From positions 8,967 through 72,966 of the forward strand of contig JBAZTW010000005.1 of assembly GCA_041661665.1 (NCBI GenBank): a stretch of 64,000 nucleotides of DNA. Reading direction: 5' to 3'. A program made the position numbers and the translations under genes. How positions within the stretch are numbered: the stretch's first letter is position 1; each line of letters opens with the position of its first letter. Below, piece by piece: positions 17,387 through 25,359 of the stretch. The notes beneath the pieces were generated by a model. It saw only the letters and a program-made list of their open reading frames with translations, did not search any database and was not told the DNA's origin. The DNA is from GWC2-45-44 sp041661665 (GTDB taxonomy: Bacteria > Planctomycetota > Phycisphaerae > Sedimentisphaerales > UBA12454).

Positions 17387-17827
17387 CTAAATACCTTTCG
17401 ATTTGCAGAATTTTTTAAATTCCGCAGCAATACTATCACCCTGTTTGCAGTAAAATTCAGTAAAACTCAATAATTTTGGAATTATCGCCTGTCCAAGCGA
17501 ATGCTCGGCTTTGCAGGCAGCGGATTTCGCCTCTTGCTCATCAACGCCAAGAACTTTCACAAAGAAAGCTTCTATGATAATATGTCTTTTGGCGACGGCG
17601 GCGGCTTCTTTGCTGCCTTTTTCGGTGAGTTGGACGTAGCCATAAGGCTTGTAATCGACTAACCCCTTGTCAAATAACAACTTAATAGCGCCTGTAACCG
17701 ATGCCATAGAAACATCAAGGCTGCCGGCAATATCTTTGCACCGAGCGACTTTGTGCACACAGACAAGGTTATGTATGGCCTCAAGGTAATCCTCGCTTGA
17801 GGCGGATAATTTTTTCTTAGCGTCCAT
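17387..17827 (-). CDS. DtxR/MntR-family metal-dependent repressor
   Basis: Starting at the ATG at 17827 (MDAKKKLSASSEDYLEAIHNL) this is a 146-residue DtxR-family protein: an N-terminal winged helix with recognition region VSMASVTGAIKLLFDKGLV, followed by a metal-binding/dimerisation domain with the His/Glu/Cys ligands (KRHIIIEAFF; KAEHSL). There is no C-terminal SH3 domain, so it resembles MntR-type short members. As first gene of a feo operon it probably senses Fe(II) or Mn(II) and represses its own promoter, where a palindrome overlaps the -10 box. An upstream TTG start would lie inside the promoter and is rejected. Confidence 0.92.
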   Translation of the reverse strand: MDAKKKLSASSEDYLEAIHNLVCVHKVARCKDIAGSLDVSMASVTGAIKLLFDKGLVDYKPYGYVQLTEKGSKEAAAVAKRHIIIEAFFVKVLGVDEQEAKSAACKAEHSLGQAIIPKLLSFTEFYCKQGDSIAAEFKKFCKSKGI

Positions 17828-17848
17828 AACACCTAAAAACTTAATTGC

Positions 17849-17881
17849 TCCTAATATAGTTAGGAACACATAACTTGTCAA
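17849..17881 (-). promoter_or_regulatory. feo operon promoter with DtxR-type operator
   Basis: TTGACA (17881-17876), a 17-nt spacer and TATATT (17858-17853) form a near-consensus promoter. The palindrome TCCTAATATAGTTAGGA (17849-17865) has perfect 6-bp arms, covers the -10 element and resembles TTAGG-type DtxR/MntR operators. Occupation should block transcription of the regulator and the feo genes. Confidence 0.75.
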
Positions 17882-18006
17882 ATGTTTTTTGATTTTTATG
17901 ACAAAAACATCTAATTCTATATCCGACAGTATGTTATAATTTTGTTATTGTTTTTATAATATTTTGATATAAAATCATTGTTTTTAGTGAGTTAGGACGG
18001 CTCGAA

Positions 18007-18987
18007 ATGAATGAAAATATTAACCTATCGGTAATCATTCCTGTTTATAATGAACAGGACAATCTCGAAAATATATATCAGCAGACCGTTGGCGCTCTGC
18101 AGGGCAGATATTCATTCGAGATTATATTTATTGACGACGGCAGCAGCGATAACGGCTGTAAAGTATTAGAGCAGATTTACAACAAGGACAATCGCGTTAA
18201 AGTTATAATGTTCCGCAGGAATTTCGGCCAGACGGCTGCGATGAGCGCTGGCTTTCATAACGCGAAAGGCGATGTAATAATACCCCTCGATGCCGACGGT
18301 CAAAACGACCCAGCGGACATCCCGGCCCTGATGGATAAACTAAACGAGGGTTATGACATTGTGAGCGGCTGGCGCAAAGACAGGAAAGATAAAACCATCA
18401 CGCGCAAAATTCCGTCAATGATTGCCAACAAGCTGATTTGCAAAATGACAGGCGTAAATCTGCACGACTTCGGATGCAGCCTCAAGGCTTACCGCAGAGA
18501 AGTAATGGAAACAACAAAATTATACGGCGAAATGCACAGATTTATTCCCGCGATTGCAAACTGGTCCGGCGCGAGAATTACCGAAATGGTTGTCAATCAT
18601 CACCCTCGCACCGCCGGCAAAGCGAAATACGGTTTGGAGCGAATTGTCAAGGTCGTGCTTGACCTTATGACGGTTAAATTTTTAGGCTCTTACGCAACAA
18701 AACCCATTTATATCTTCGGCGGATTGGGCATCTTCAGCGGCATCGCTTCATTTATCTGCGGTCTTGTGGTTTTATATATGAAATTTATCAGCGCAGGGCA
18801 TCTTGGTATGAACCGCAACCCATTGCTGCTGCTTTCTGCGATTTTGTTTATAGCGTTTTTTCAGTTAATACTGATGGGGCTGCTTGCGGAAATGATTGTC
18901 AGGACATATCACGAATCACAGAACAGGCCGACATATACAGTCAGAAAATTTTTACAGCGTGGCACCACTGATGAAGCAAAAGCCTAA
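18007..18987 (+). CDS. GT2 polyprenyl-phosphate glycosyltransferase (DPM1/ArnC/GtrB type)
   Basis: The 326-residue protein has a GT2 catalytic domain (LSVIIPVYNEQDNL, DDGSSD, LDADGQNDP) and two C-terminal membrane helices, the architecture of enzymes that load a sugar onto undecaprenyl phosphate. Its 3' end overlaps the start of the downstream GT39-type gene by 17 nt, so the pair is cotranscribed. This enzyme probably makes the lipid-linked sugar that the next protein transfers. Confidence 0.88.
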   Translation: MNENINLSVIIPVYNEQDNLENIYQQTVGALQGRYSFEIIFIDDGSSDNGCKVLEQIYNKDNRVKVIMFRRNFGQTAAMSAGFHNAKGDVIIPLDADGQNDPADIPALMDKLNEGYDIVSGWRKDRKDKTITRKIPSMIANKLICKMTGVNLHDFGCSLKAYRREVMETTKLYGEMHRFIPAIANWSGARITEMVVNHHPRTAGKAKYGLERIVKVVLDLMTVKFLGSYATKPIYIFGGLGIFSGIASFICGLVVLYMKFISAGHLGMNRNPLLLLSAILFIAFFQLILMGLLAEMIVRTYHESQNRPTYTVRKFLQRGTTDEAKA

Positions 18988-20836
18988 GAGAAAACATCAA
19001 CCAGCCGCGATGGAACAGCAAGTCAAAACCAAATCGGTTTTTTGGCGGAAGTTTTTTCCCATTCTGACTGCCGTTATTTTGGCAGGCATTCCTTTTGTCG
19101 CGGGAAAATATATCGAATTAAACTCTCCCGACCCCTTTGACAGCGCCGCTTATGTTTATTCCGCACAGCATATTTTTTCGGGCGCAAAACTCGGCGTCGG
19201 CGAGATACCCTCCGCCCAGCCCGGCACGCTGCTGGTAAATATGCTTGGCGTTAAGCTGTTCGGATTTTCTGAATTAGGCCCAAAATTAGTACAGGCAGCT
19301 CTGCAGGCCATTGCGCTTGTACTGATGTTTTATACGATGCGGAAGCTCTACGGCGGGCTTGCCGCTTCTATCGGCGTTATCGTTGCGTCGCTGTATCTTT
19401 CCGCGCCGCTGATTGCCAAATTCGGCAATGTAAAAGAACAGCATATGATTGCTTTTATGGTTATCGGAGTTTGCTGTTATGTGCTGCGGCAGATGGACGG
19501 CAAATGGTGGCTGGCGGTTCTTGCAGGGGCGGCTCTTGGATGGGCGCCGATGTTCAAGCAGACAGGCATCTCCGCGATTGTCGCAGTGGGACTATTTGCG
19601 GTCGTTCAGCCGTTTTTCGGGCTGCGCAATTTCAAACAAACAGCCATTGATGTCGGTCTGCTCGCAGGCGGATTCGTACTCGGCGTTGCGCCGGTGTGGG
19701 CGTGGCTGCTGATTGAAAACGATGCAGGCTATCTGCCATACAGATGGGTATGGAATATGATTTACAGTTCGGACGCGAAAGGGAAACTTGGTTCGTATGT
19801 CTCGGCGGCAAGAGAGGTATTCGGCTTCAAACAGCAGTTTCCGCAGGTGATGCGATATTACGGCTGCCTGATATTGCCGATGGCTATGGCGATTGTCGCA
19901 TTATTTATCTGGGCGGCCAAACAGATAATGAATATCAAATGTCGAATATCAAATATCAAAACGCGGCAGGCATCGCCGTCGTATGAAAAATATGTGCTGC
20001 TTTTCGGGATATGGTGGATTTTAGACGCGGCTTTTGTATGGATAAGCCCGCGCGGTTATGAGCAGTATTATCTTCCGCTGAACGCCTCGGCGGCAATGCT
20101 CGGCGGGTATATTTTCGCGCTGTATTCGGAAAAATTTCGCAGCGCAAAAAACAAAATCGGCTGGGCTGTCGCAGGCGCAGTCGGGCTGATTGTGATGCTC
20201 TCGATGGGCTGGCACATCGTATTCGGCATAGAGGTAAGCCCGTTTTCCGGTCAGCGATACGGGGGAAAAACGAGAGGATACGTTCAGCGATGGGACGAGG
20301 CGCGGCAAGCTAAGCTTGGCGCAAGGATGCAGTGGCAGGATGCCGGCGATTATATTCGCCAGCATTCCATCGCGGATGACGGGATTTATGTCTGGGGCTG
20401 GTTTCCCGGAATTTATCTGCGAGCCGAGCGATTTTGTCCATCGGCATTGGCCTTCGAGAGCAGTATGCACACCAGAAGCCCGGATGATATGAGTAAGTTA
20501 ATGGATGATTTGCTGACGGCGTTTAATAAGAAACAGCCGAAATTTTTTGTCGATAGCCGCAAATATGAATTTCCTTACGACCGCCCGCCGCTGCCTCTTT
20601 GGCCGACAATGATGAAGAGTCGGGGCGATTTCCAACTGATGCAGGGAAATGATGAGCAGGTTGCGCAGTTCGATGATTCGTACACAAAGAGCCTTGCCGA
20701 GCAATTCAAAGACGGCGAGGCCGAGCGTTATACAGCTATGAAGCCGCTGCGGGATTTTATCCGTCATAACTATCGCGTTGTTGGCAAATTCGGCCAATTC
20801 GTCGTTTTTGAACTGAAAAACGCGGATGTAAGATAG
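18971..20836 (+). CDS. GT39/ArnT-like membrane glycosyltransferase
   Basis: From the ATG at 18971 this encodes about 621 residues with a dozen hydrophobic helices in the N-terminal two thirds and a soluble C-terminal domain. The first loop, SPDPFDSAAYVYSAQHIFSG, carries the acidic residues used by GT-C enzymes that take sugars from polyprenyl phosphate. It probably transfers the sugar loaded by the preceding GT2 enzyme onto a glycan or protein outside the membrane. A short repeat-derived stretch (NIKCRISNIKTR) interrupts it in frame near residue 320. Confidence 0.8.
   Translation: MKQKPKRKHQPAAMEQQVKTKSVFWRKFFPILTAVILAGIPFVAGKYIELNSPDPFDSAAYVYSAQHIFSGAKLGVGEIPSAQPGTLLVNMLGVKLFGFSELGPKLVQAALQAIALVLMFYTMRKLYGGLAASIGVIVASLYLSAPLIAKFGNVKEQHMIAFMVIGVCCYVLRQMDGKWWLAVLAGAALGWAPMFKQTGISAIVAVGLFAVVQPFFGLRNFKQTAIDVGLLAGGFVLGVAPVWAWLLIENDAGYLPYRWVWNMIYSSDAKGKLGSYVSAAREVFGFKQQFPQVMRYYGCLILPMAMAIVALFIWAAKQIMNIKCRISNIKTRQASPSYEKYVLLFGIWWILDAAFVWISPRGYEQYYLPLNASAAMLGGYIFALYSEKFRSAKNKIGWAVAGAVGLIVMLSMGWHIVFGIEVSPFSGQRYGGKTRGYVQRWDEARQAKLGARMQWQDAGDYIRQHSIADDGIYVWGWFPGIYLRAERFCPSALAFESSMHTRSPDDMSKLMDDLLTAFNKKQPKFFVDSRKYEFPYDRPPLPLWPTMMKSRGDFQLMQGNDEQVAQFDDSYTKSLAEQFKDGEAERYTAMKPLRDFIRHNYRVVGKFGQFVVFELKNADVR
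19928..19963 (+). repeat. Short AT-rich repeat inserted in frame in the GT39-type gene
   Basis: The sequence has three degenerate tandem units of about 11 nt (aatatcaaatg, aatatcaaata), encoding NIKCRISNIK between a membrane helix and the next domain. It resembles dispersed intergenic filler rather than normal coding sequence. The frame stays open. Confidence 0.5.
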
Positions 20837-20870
20837 ATTGACAGCTAAAAAAGCTTCAAAAAATCTTAAA

Positions 20871-20961
20871 AAAGTCCGAAAAACCCCTTGATATAAGGCC
20901 GTCAATGCCTTATACTCGTATGTGGAGGCGGAGAGAACACCTGCCTATTGGGATTCTCTCC
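20871..20961 (+). promoter_or_regulatory. PEP-CTERM promoter/leader module, copy 1
   Basis: Elements in order are GTCCGAAAAA (20874-20883), 4 nt, -35 TTGATA (20888-20893), a 17-nt spacer, -10 TATACT (20911-20916), and a leader hairpin GGAGAGAA/TTCTCTCC (20930-20937 and 20954-20961). The same order and spacing occur before the LamG PEP-CTERM gene at 32227. Here the spacer also holds a palindrome ATAAGGC/GCCTTAT (20893-20913). Confidence 0.75.
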
Positions 20962-21037
20962 TTTAATATCTAATTTAAAAATTGTTTTGGTGCGCGCGCA
21001 TCATTAAATATTAAAATTTTTTGGGAAAGGGAGAAAA

Positions 21038-21913
21038 ATGAAAACGAGCGTTTCACATCTGTCAATTATTGCACTTATTGTTCTGGCGGCCTTTGGTATC
21101 GCCTCGGCGTGGACAACGCCGGTACGGCTGAACGGGGTGAACAGCCAATACCCTGAACTCTGGCCGACTATTTCGTCTGATGGATTAACACTTTATTTTA
21201 CGCGTGGTAACAACCCAAGCCATTACTGGAATCAGATGTACACAGCAACACGTGCGACAGTTTCTGATTCTTTTTCCAACGTAACTCAAATTAGTTCGCT
21301 GGCCGGCAACTATCATGTAAGTAATATGTGGATATCGCCAAGCAATCTGCACCTATATTATACAACAACAAGCTCAGGCTGGAAGATGAAAGAAAGCACA
21401 CGTACAACAACATCCTCATCATGGGGGACAGGAATAGACCTCAGCGAGCTTAATACACTTGGCCAGTTAGGCGACCCAAAACTTTCGGCAGATGAATTAT
21501 CAATTGTTTTCGATGTTTTAAATGACAGCACTGGTGCGATGTACACGGCAAACCGAAACAGCATTGATTTGCCTTTCACCAATATCAGAGCTTTGAGTGA
21601 GCTTAACGCATCAACTCCTCGAACATCTTACTTAAGCGATGACGGCTTAACCCTTTATTTTGACCGTATTGATGGGAGTATTCGGAATACTTATTTGAGT
21701 GTACGGCCAAGCCTAACCGGTACGTTCGGTACTCCTCAGCTATTGGGTCTACCGGGCGATTTCAGGCTCAATTCTTTAAGTTCGGATGGCCAAACAGCGT
21801 ATCTTTATCGTTACGATAGCGGGGATTGGAATATCTATGTTTCCCAAATACCCGAACCTGCGACTATGACGCTACTCGCGCTGGGGTCACTATTTTTTAT
21901 TAGAAGAAAATAA
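21038..21913 (+). CDS. PEP-CTERM protein with PD40/TolB-like beta-propeller
   Basis: The 291-residue exported protein has a signal peptide, several WD40-like PD40 repeats (SSDGLTLYFTR; SDDGLTLYFDR; SSDGQTAYLYR) and a C-terminal sorting tail (IPEPATMTLLALGSLFFIRRK). PEP-CTERM tails are recognised by an exosortase for export and anchoring. No exosortase gene lies in this window. It has GGGAAAGGGAG before its ATG. It is the first of a tandem pair with the next gene, to which it is clearly paralogous. Confidence 0.88.
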   Translation: MKTSVSHLSIIALIVLAAFGIASAWTTPVRLNGVNSQYPELWPTISSDGLTLYFTRGNNPSHYWNQMYTATRATVSDSFSNVTQISSLAGNYHVSNMWISPSNLHLYYTTTSSGWKMKESTRTTTSSSWGTGIDLSELNTLGQLGDPKLSADELSIVFDVLNDSTGAMYTANRNSIDLPFTNIRALSELNASTPRTSYLSDDGLTLYFDRIDGSIRNTYLSVRPSLTGTFGTPQLLGLPGDFRLNSLSSDGQTAYLYRYDSGDWNIYVSQIPEPATMTLLALGSLFFIRRK

Positions 21914-21983
21914 AAATTAAATAAAAGGATTAGGCAACGTGACTAATCCACAAGTTATTGTTTCTTGGATTTGGAGGTGTAGT

Positions 21984-22865
21984 ATGGGTTCGTTAAAAAA
22001 AAATCTGTTTGTTTGTGTAATTTCACTGGTTATTTCCGCAACAATCGCCTCGGCGTGGACAACGCCGGTACCGCTAAGCGAAATTAACACTTCTTCTTAT
22101 GGTGAGGGAACAGCGTTTCTTTCCAATGATGGATTAACACTGTATTTTTCACGCAGCCATAGCGGTTCTTTTGCTCAGATGTATCAGGCGACACGGTCAA
22201 CATCATCCGGTTCCTTTACGAGTGTGACCAAAATTAATGAATTAGCTTACAGCGGTGGTCATGTACATAGTGCATGGGTATCGCCGGACAATCTGCACAT
22301 GTATTTTTTGAGAACGGAGTCAGGTTCTGCCTGGCGTATTAAAGAGAGCACAAGAGAGACGGACTCATCGCCATGGGGAAATATAACAAATCTAAGCACA
22401 CTTAATGCTCTTGGCGATGTAGGTTATCCGAAGCTTTCTGGTAATGAGCTGTCTATTGTTTTTAACTATTTTGTCAATGAAACTACCGGCTATCTATATA
22501 CGGCAAACCGAAGCGATCGTAATTCAGATTTTACCAGTTCCAATATTCGCGCTTTGACTGAACTTAACACGGCTGATGTGAGAGCGCAATACCTAAGTCC
22601 CGATGGGTTGAGCCTGTATTTTGCCCGCAGCGACAGCGGAGTTTTCCATAATTACCTAAGTGCACGTTCAAGCCTAACCGGCACTTTCGGTACGGCTCAA
22701 CTTTTGAATTATTGGCCGACAAATTACCTGCTTAACTGTTTCAGTGCTGATGGCCAAACGGCGTACCTCAACTACAATGGGGATATCTATGTTTCCCAAA
22801 TTCCTGAACCGGTAACGCTTGTCCTGCTTGGTCTTGGCGGAATTCTTATCAGAAAACGCGGCTAA
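21984..22865 (+). CDS. Second PEP-CTERM beta-propeller protein (tandem paralogue)
   Basis: I place the start at the ATG at 21984, where GGAGG lies 9 nt upstream, giving MGSLKKNLFVCVISL and a clear signal peptide. The protein has the same SAWTTPVPLSEIN opening, PD40 repeats (SNDGLTLYFSR; SPDGLSLYFAR; SADGQTAYLNY) and a tail PEPVTLVLLGLGGILIRKRG. It arose by tandem duplication of the preceding gene and is probably cotranscribed with it, since only 70 nt separate them and no promoter is evident. Confidence 0.87.
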   Translation: MGSLKKNLFVCVISLVISATIASAWTTPVPLSEINTSSYGEGTAFLSNDGLTLYFSRSHSGSFAQMYQATRSTSSGSFTSVTKINELAYSGGHVHSAWVSPDNLHMYFLRTESGSAWRIKESTRETDSSPWGNITNLSTLNALGDVGYPKLSGNELSIVFNYFVNETTGYLYTANRSDRNSDFTSSNIRALTELNTADVRAQYLSPDGLSLYFARSDSGVFHNYLSARSSLTGTFGTAQLLNYWPTNYLLNCFSADGQTAYLNYNGDIYVSQIPEPVTLVLLGLGGILIRKRG

Positions 22866-22879
22866 AAGACACCAATTAT

Positions 22880-22906
22880 CCCGGTGCGGCGTTTTGCCGC
22901 ACCGGG
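22880..22906 (+). terminator. Strong hairpin after the PEP-CTERM tandem pair
   Basis: CCCGGTGCGGC (22880-22890) and GCCGCACCGGG (22896-22906) form an 11-bp perfect stem with a 5-nt loop. The downstream tract is pyrimidine-rich (cttcctctt) rather than pure T. Confidence 0.65.
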
Positions 22907-22961
22907 CTTCCTCTTAATATCAGCAAGCCGAATCCCGCACATTTCTGTGTGTAGATTTGTT

Positions 22962-22990
22962 TTGAATAATTGCGTTTTTGCCGGTAAAAT
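22962..22990 (+). promoter_or_regulatory. Promoter of the polysaccharide cluster
   Basis: TTGAAT (22962-22967), a 17-nt spacer and TAAAAT (22985-22990) precede the ATG at 23000 by only 9 nt. No ribosome-binding site is visible, so the mRNA may be leaderless. Confidence 0.5.
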
Positions 22991-22999
22991 CCGACCTTA

Positions 23000-24127
23000 A
23001 TGAAAATACTGATGCTTAATCATGAATTTCCGCCGGTCGGCGGCGGGGCTTCTCCGGTAACATTTGAGTTATGCGCTCATCTGGCAAATCTCGGCCATAC
23101 TGTTGATGTGGTAACAATGCATTATAAAGATACGCCGCGATATGAACAGACCAATGGCTTCAATATCTATCGTACACCTGCTTTAAGAGCGAAACCAAAC
23201 ATCTGTTATTCGCACGAATTGGCGACTTATCTGCCGGGTGCGTTTTTTAAGACTTTGAAGTTATGCAGGCAAAACAGGTACGACGTTATTCACTGTCATT
23301 TTATTGTGCCTGGGGCGTTGCTGGCATATCTGATAAGTAAAATTACAAAAATACCGTTTATTGTTACCTGCCACGGCTCCGATGTGCCGGGGCATAATCC
23401 CGACAGATTCGTTCTGCTGCACAAACTTATAAGACCATTTTGGAAGTTGCTGGCCGCCGGCGCCAATCGCCTTACCGCTCCGAGCAGCTTTTTAAAGAGC
23501 AGAATAAATGCAAATGCCGGCAATCTGACAGTAGATGTAATCCCTAACGGCATAGATACATCGGGATTGCATTCTGCAGATAAGACCAAAAGCATTCTTA
23601 TGTGCAGCAGGCTATTTAAATTCAAGGGGTTTCAATACGCTCTAAAGGCTCTGAACCAAATTGACTGTGACTGGCAGGTGAACATAATCGGCGAAGGCCC
23701 TTTCAGAGGCGAGCTTGAGAATGAGGCCAAAAGCGTTAAAATGCCGGTAAAATTTCACGGCTGGTTAGACAATAAAAGCGCTGAATACAAAGAACTCTTT
23801 GAACGCAGTTTAATTTTTATCTTTCCATCTGAAATGGAGAATTTTCCGACGGTGCTTTTGGAAGCTATGGCTGCAGGTATGGCCATAATAACCAGCACCG
23901 CTGGCGGCTGCCCGGAAGTGGTCGGCGATGCCGGAGTATTAGTCGAGCCGCGAAATGCCGCGGCCATTCGTCAGCGATTGGAAGAACTTATAAATTCCGA
24001 TAAACGCATATCGGAATTGATGGCCGCCGCCAAAAATCGTGTCCAAATGTTCAGTTGGCAAAATATTGCCGCAAAATATGTGCAGTGTTATGAATCTGTG
24101 ATTACAAAAACAGGCGGTGGCAGGTGA
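23000..24127 (+). CDS. GT4-family glycosyltransferase
   Basis: The 375-residue GT-B enzyme has an N-terminal acceptor domain (LNHEFPPVGGGASPVTFEL; HCHFIVPGAL) and a C-terminal Glycos_transf_1 domain with the donor-binding E-x7-E motif (FPSEMENFPTVLLEAMAAG). It probably adds a sugar to a lipid-linked polysaccharide intermediate in the cytoplasm. It is the first gene of a plus-strand cluster running to 30652 and overlaps the next gene by 4 nt. Confidence 0.9.
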   Translation: MKILMLNHEFPPVGGGASPVTFELCAHLANLGHTVDVVTMHYKDTPRYEQTNGFNIYRTPALRAKPNICYSHELATYLPGAFFKTLKLCRQNRYDVIHCHFIVPGALLAYLISKITKIPFIVTCHGSDVPGHNPDRFVLLHKLIRPFWKLLAAGANRLTAPSSFLKSRINANAGNLTVDVIPNGIDTSGLHSADKTKSILMCSRLFKFKGFQYALKALNQIDCDWQVNIIGEGPFRGELENEAKSVKMPVKFHGWLDNKSAEYKELFERSLIFIFPSEMENFPTVLLEAMAAGMAIITSTAGGCPEVVGDAGVLVEPRNAAAIRQRLEELINSDKRISELMAAAKNRVQMFSWQNIAAKYVQCYESVITKTGGGR

Positions 24128-25359
24128 GCAGCGATACTATCCAAAAACCGATTTGTGTTTGTTTTATAATGCCCAAGGCATATCCTTTGTTCAATCCTCA
24201 AGTCAAGACCGTTTTCGGGGGGGCGGAGGTTGACCTATACCTGCTCGCGACCGAGTTGGCCAAAGACTCAGGTTTTGCGGTGAGTTTCATAACTGCCGAC
24301 TACGGCCAGCCGGAAATAGAACTTTTTGCCACAGAGGACATAGAGAACACAGAGAAAAACCAATTAATTAACCATGGATTAACACGGATTAACACGGATT
24401 TTAAAACCGGCAATCAGCAATCAGCAGCCAGCAACAAAATTTCGATTATACGAAGTCTTAATTTAAAAGAAAATGCGTTGAGGGGCGCATACAAACTCGT
24501 AAAGGCGATGAAGAAAGCCGATGCGGATATCTATCTTCAAAAATCGGCATCGTGGGGGACTTTTTTAGCGGCGATGTTCTGCAAACTGCATAAAAGGGCG
24601 TTCCTGTATCGCACGGCAACTGCCGGGGAATGCGATGGCAATTGGCCAAAGGGCGGTCTCGAACGCAGGGCTTTTCACTGGTCGCTGCGGCAGGCCGGCG
24701 AGGTTCTTGTGCAAAATGAAACAGACCAGCGAAATATACACGATTTGCTGGATGTTCACGCCCTGTTGATGCGCAACGGCCATCGAATAATGCCGCTTAC
24801 GCACGATGAGCGAAACGGCATCTTGTGGGTCGGGCGCAGCGATAAAATTAAGAGGCCGGAACTTTTCATCGACCTTGCGGAGAAAATGCCCGGCGAGAAA
24901 TTCACAATGATTTGCCAGCGTGCCACCGGCGACAATGAGTATGATACGCTGACCGCACGCGCCCGGCAGGTAAAAAATCTTGAGTTTATCGAGCGGGTGC
25001 CGTTTGCCGAAATTGACGGCTTCTTCCAGCGTGCCAAAGTCTTCGTCAATACCTCAGATACCGAAGGTTTTCCCAATACTTTCATACAGGCCTGCAAATA
25101 CGCCGTGCCGATTGTATCGCTCAATGTAAATCCCGACGATTTTCTGGAACGGTACAATTGCGGAATAGCCTGCGGCGGAGACCTGGTAAAATGCGCCGAT
25201 GCGTTAAAATATATGCTTGCGGAAAATCGGTATGTCGAACTCGGCAAAAACGCCAGAAAATATGTCGAGCAAAAACACGACCTGAAAATAATTATCGAAG
25301 AATATAAACGGCTTTTCAATGCTCTGCAGCAGCGCAGGAGGCAAAAATGTGCGGAATAG
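24124..25359 (+). CDS. GT4-family glycosyltransferase with an in-frame repeat insertion
   Basis: The 411-residue GT4 enzyme starts at GTG (MSSDTIQKP). It has a C-terminal Glycos_transf_1 domain (ILWVGRSDKIKRPELFIDLA; NTSDTEGFPNTFIQACKYAVPIVSL). Between the first beta-alpha units and KISIIRSLNL, a stretch of about 36 residues (ATEDIENTEKNQLINHGLTR and onward) is encoded by intergenic-type repeats (24329-24435) and is probably a disordered insertion. The gene overlaps its neighbours by 4 and 13 nt, so it is embedded in an operon. Confidence 0.87.
   Translation: MSSDTIQKPICVCFIMPKAYPLFNPQVKTVFGGAEVDLYLLATELAKDSGFAVSFITADYGQPEIELFATEDIENTEKNQLINHGLTRINTDFKTGNQQSAASNKISIIRSLNLKENALRGAYKLVKAMKKADADIYLQKSASWGTFLAAMFCKLHKRAFLYRTATAGECDGNWPKGGLERRAFHWSLRQAGEVLVQNETDQRNIHDLLDVHALLMRNGHRIMPLTHDERNGILWVGRSDKIKRPELFIDLAEKMPGEKFTMICQRATGDNEYDTLTARARQVKNLEFIERVPFAEIDGFFQRAKVFVNTSDTEGFPNTFIQACKYAVPIVSLNVNPDDFLERYNCGIACGGDLVKCADALKYMLAENRYVELGKNARKYVEQKHDLKIIIEEYKRLFNALQQRRRQKCAE
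24329..24435 (+). repeat. Dispersed repeats captured in frame in a glycosyltransferase
   Basis: Three filler-type motifs stand next to each other: a cacagag/gagaacacagag unit, two copies of ATTAACACGG and two copies of AATCAGC. Similar motifs occur between genes here (49187-49215, 56298-56378). The open frame is kept throughout. Confidence 0.65.
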
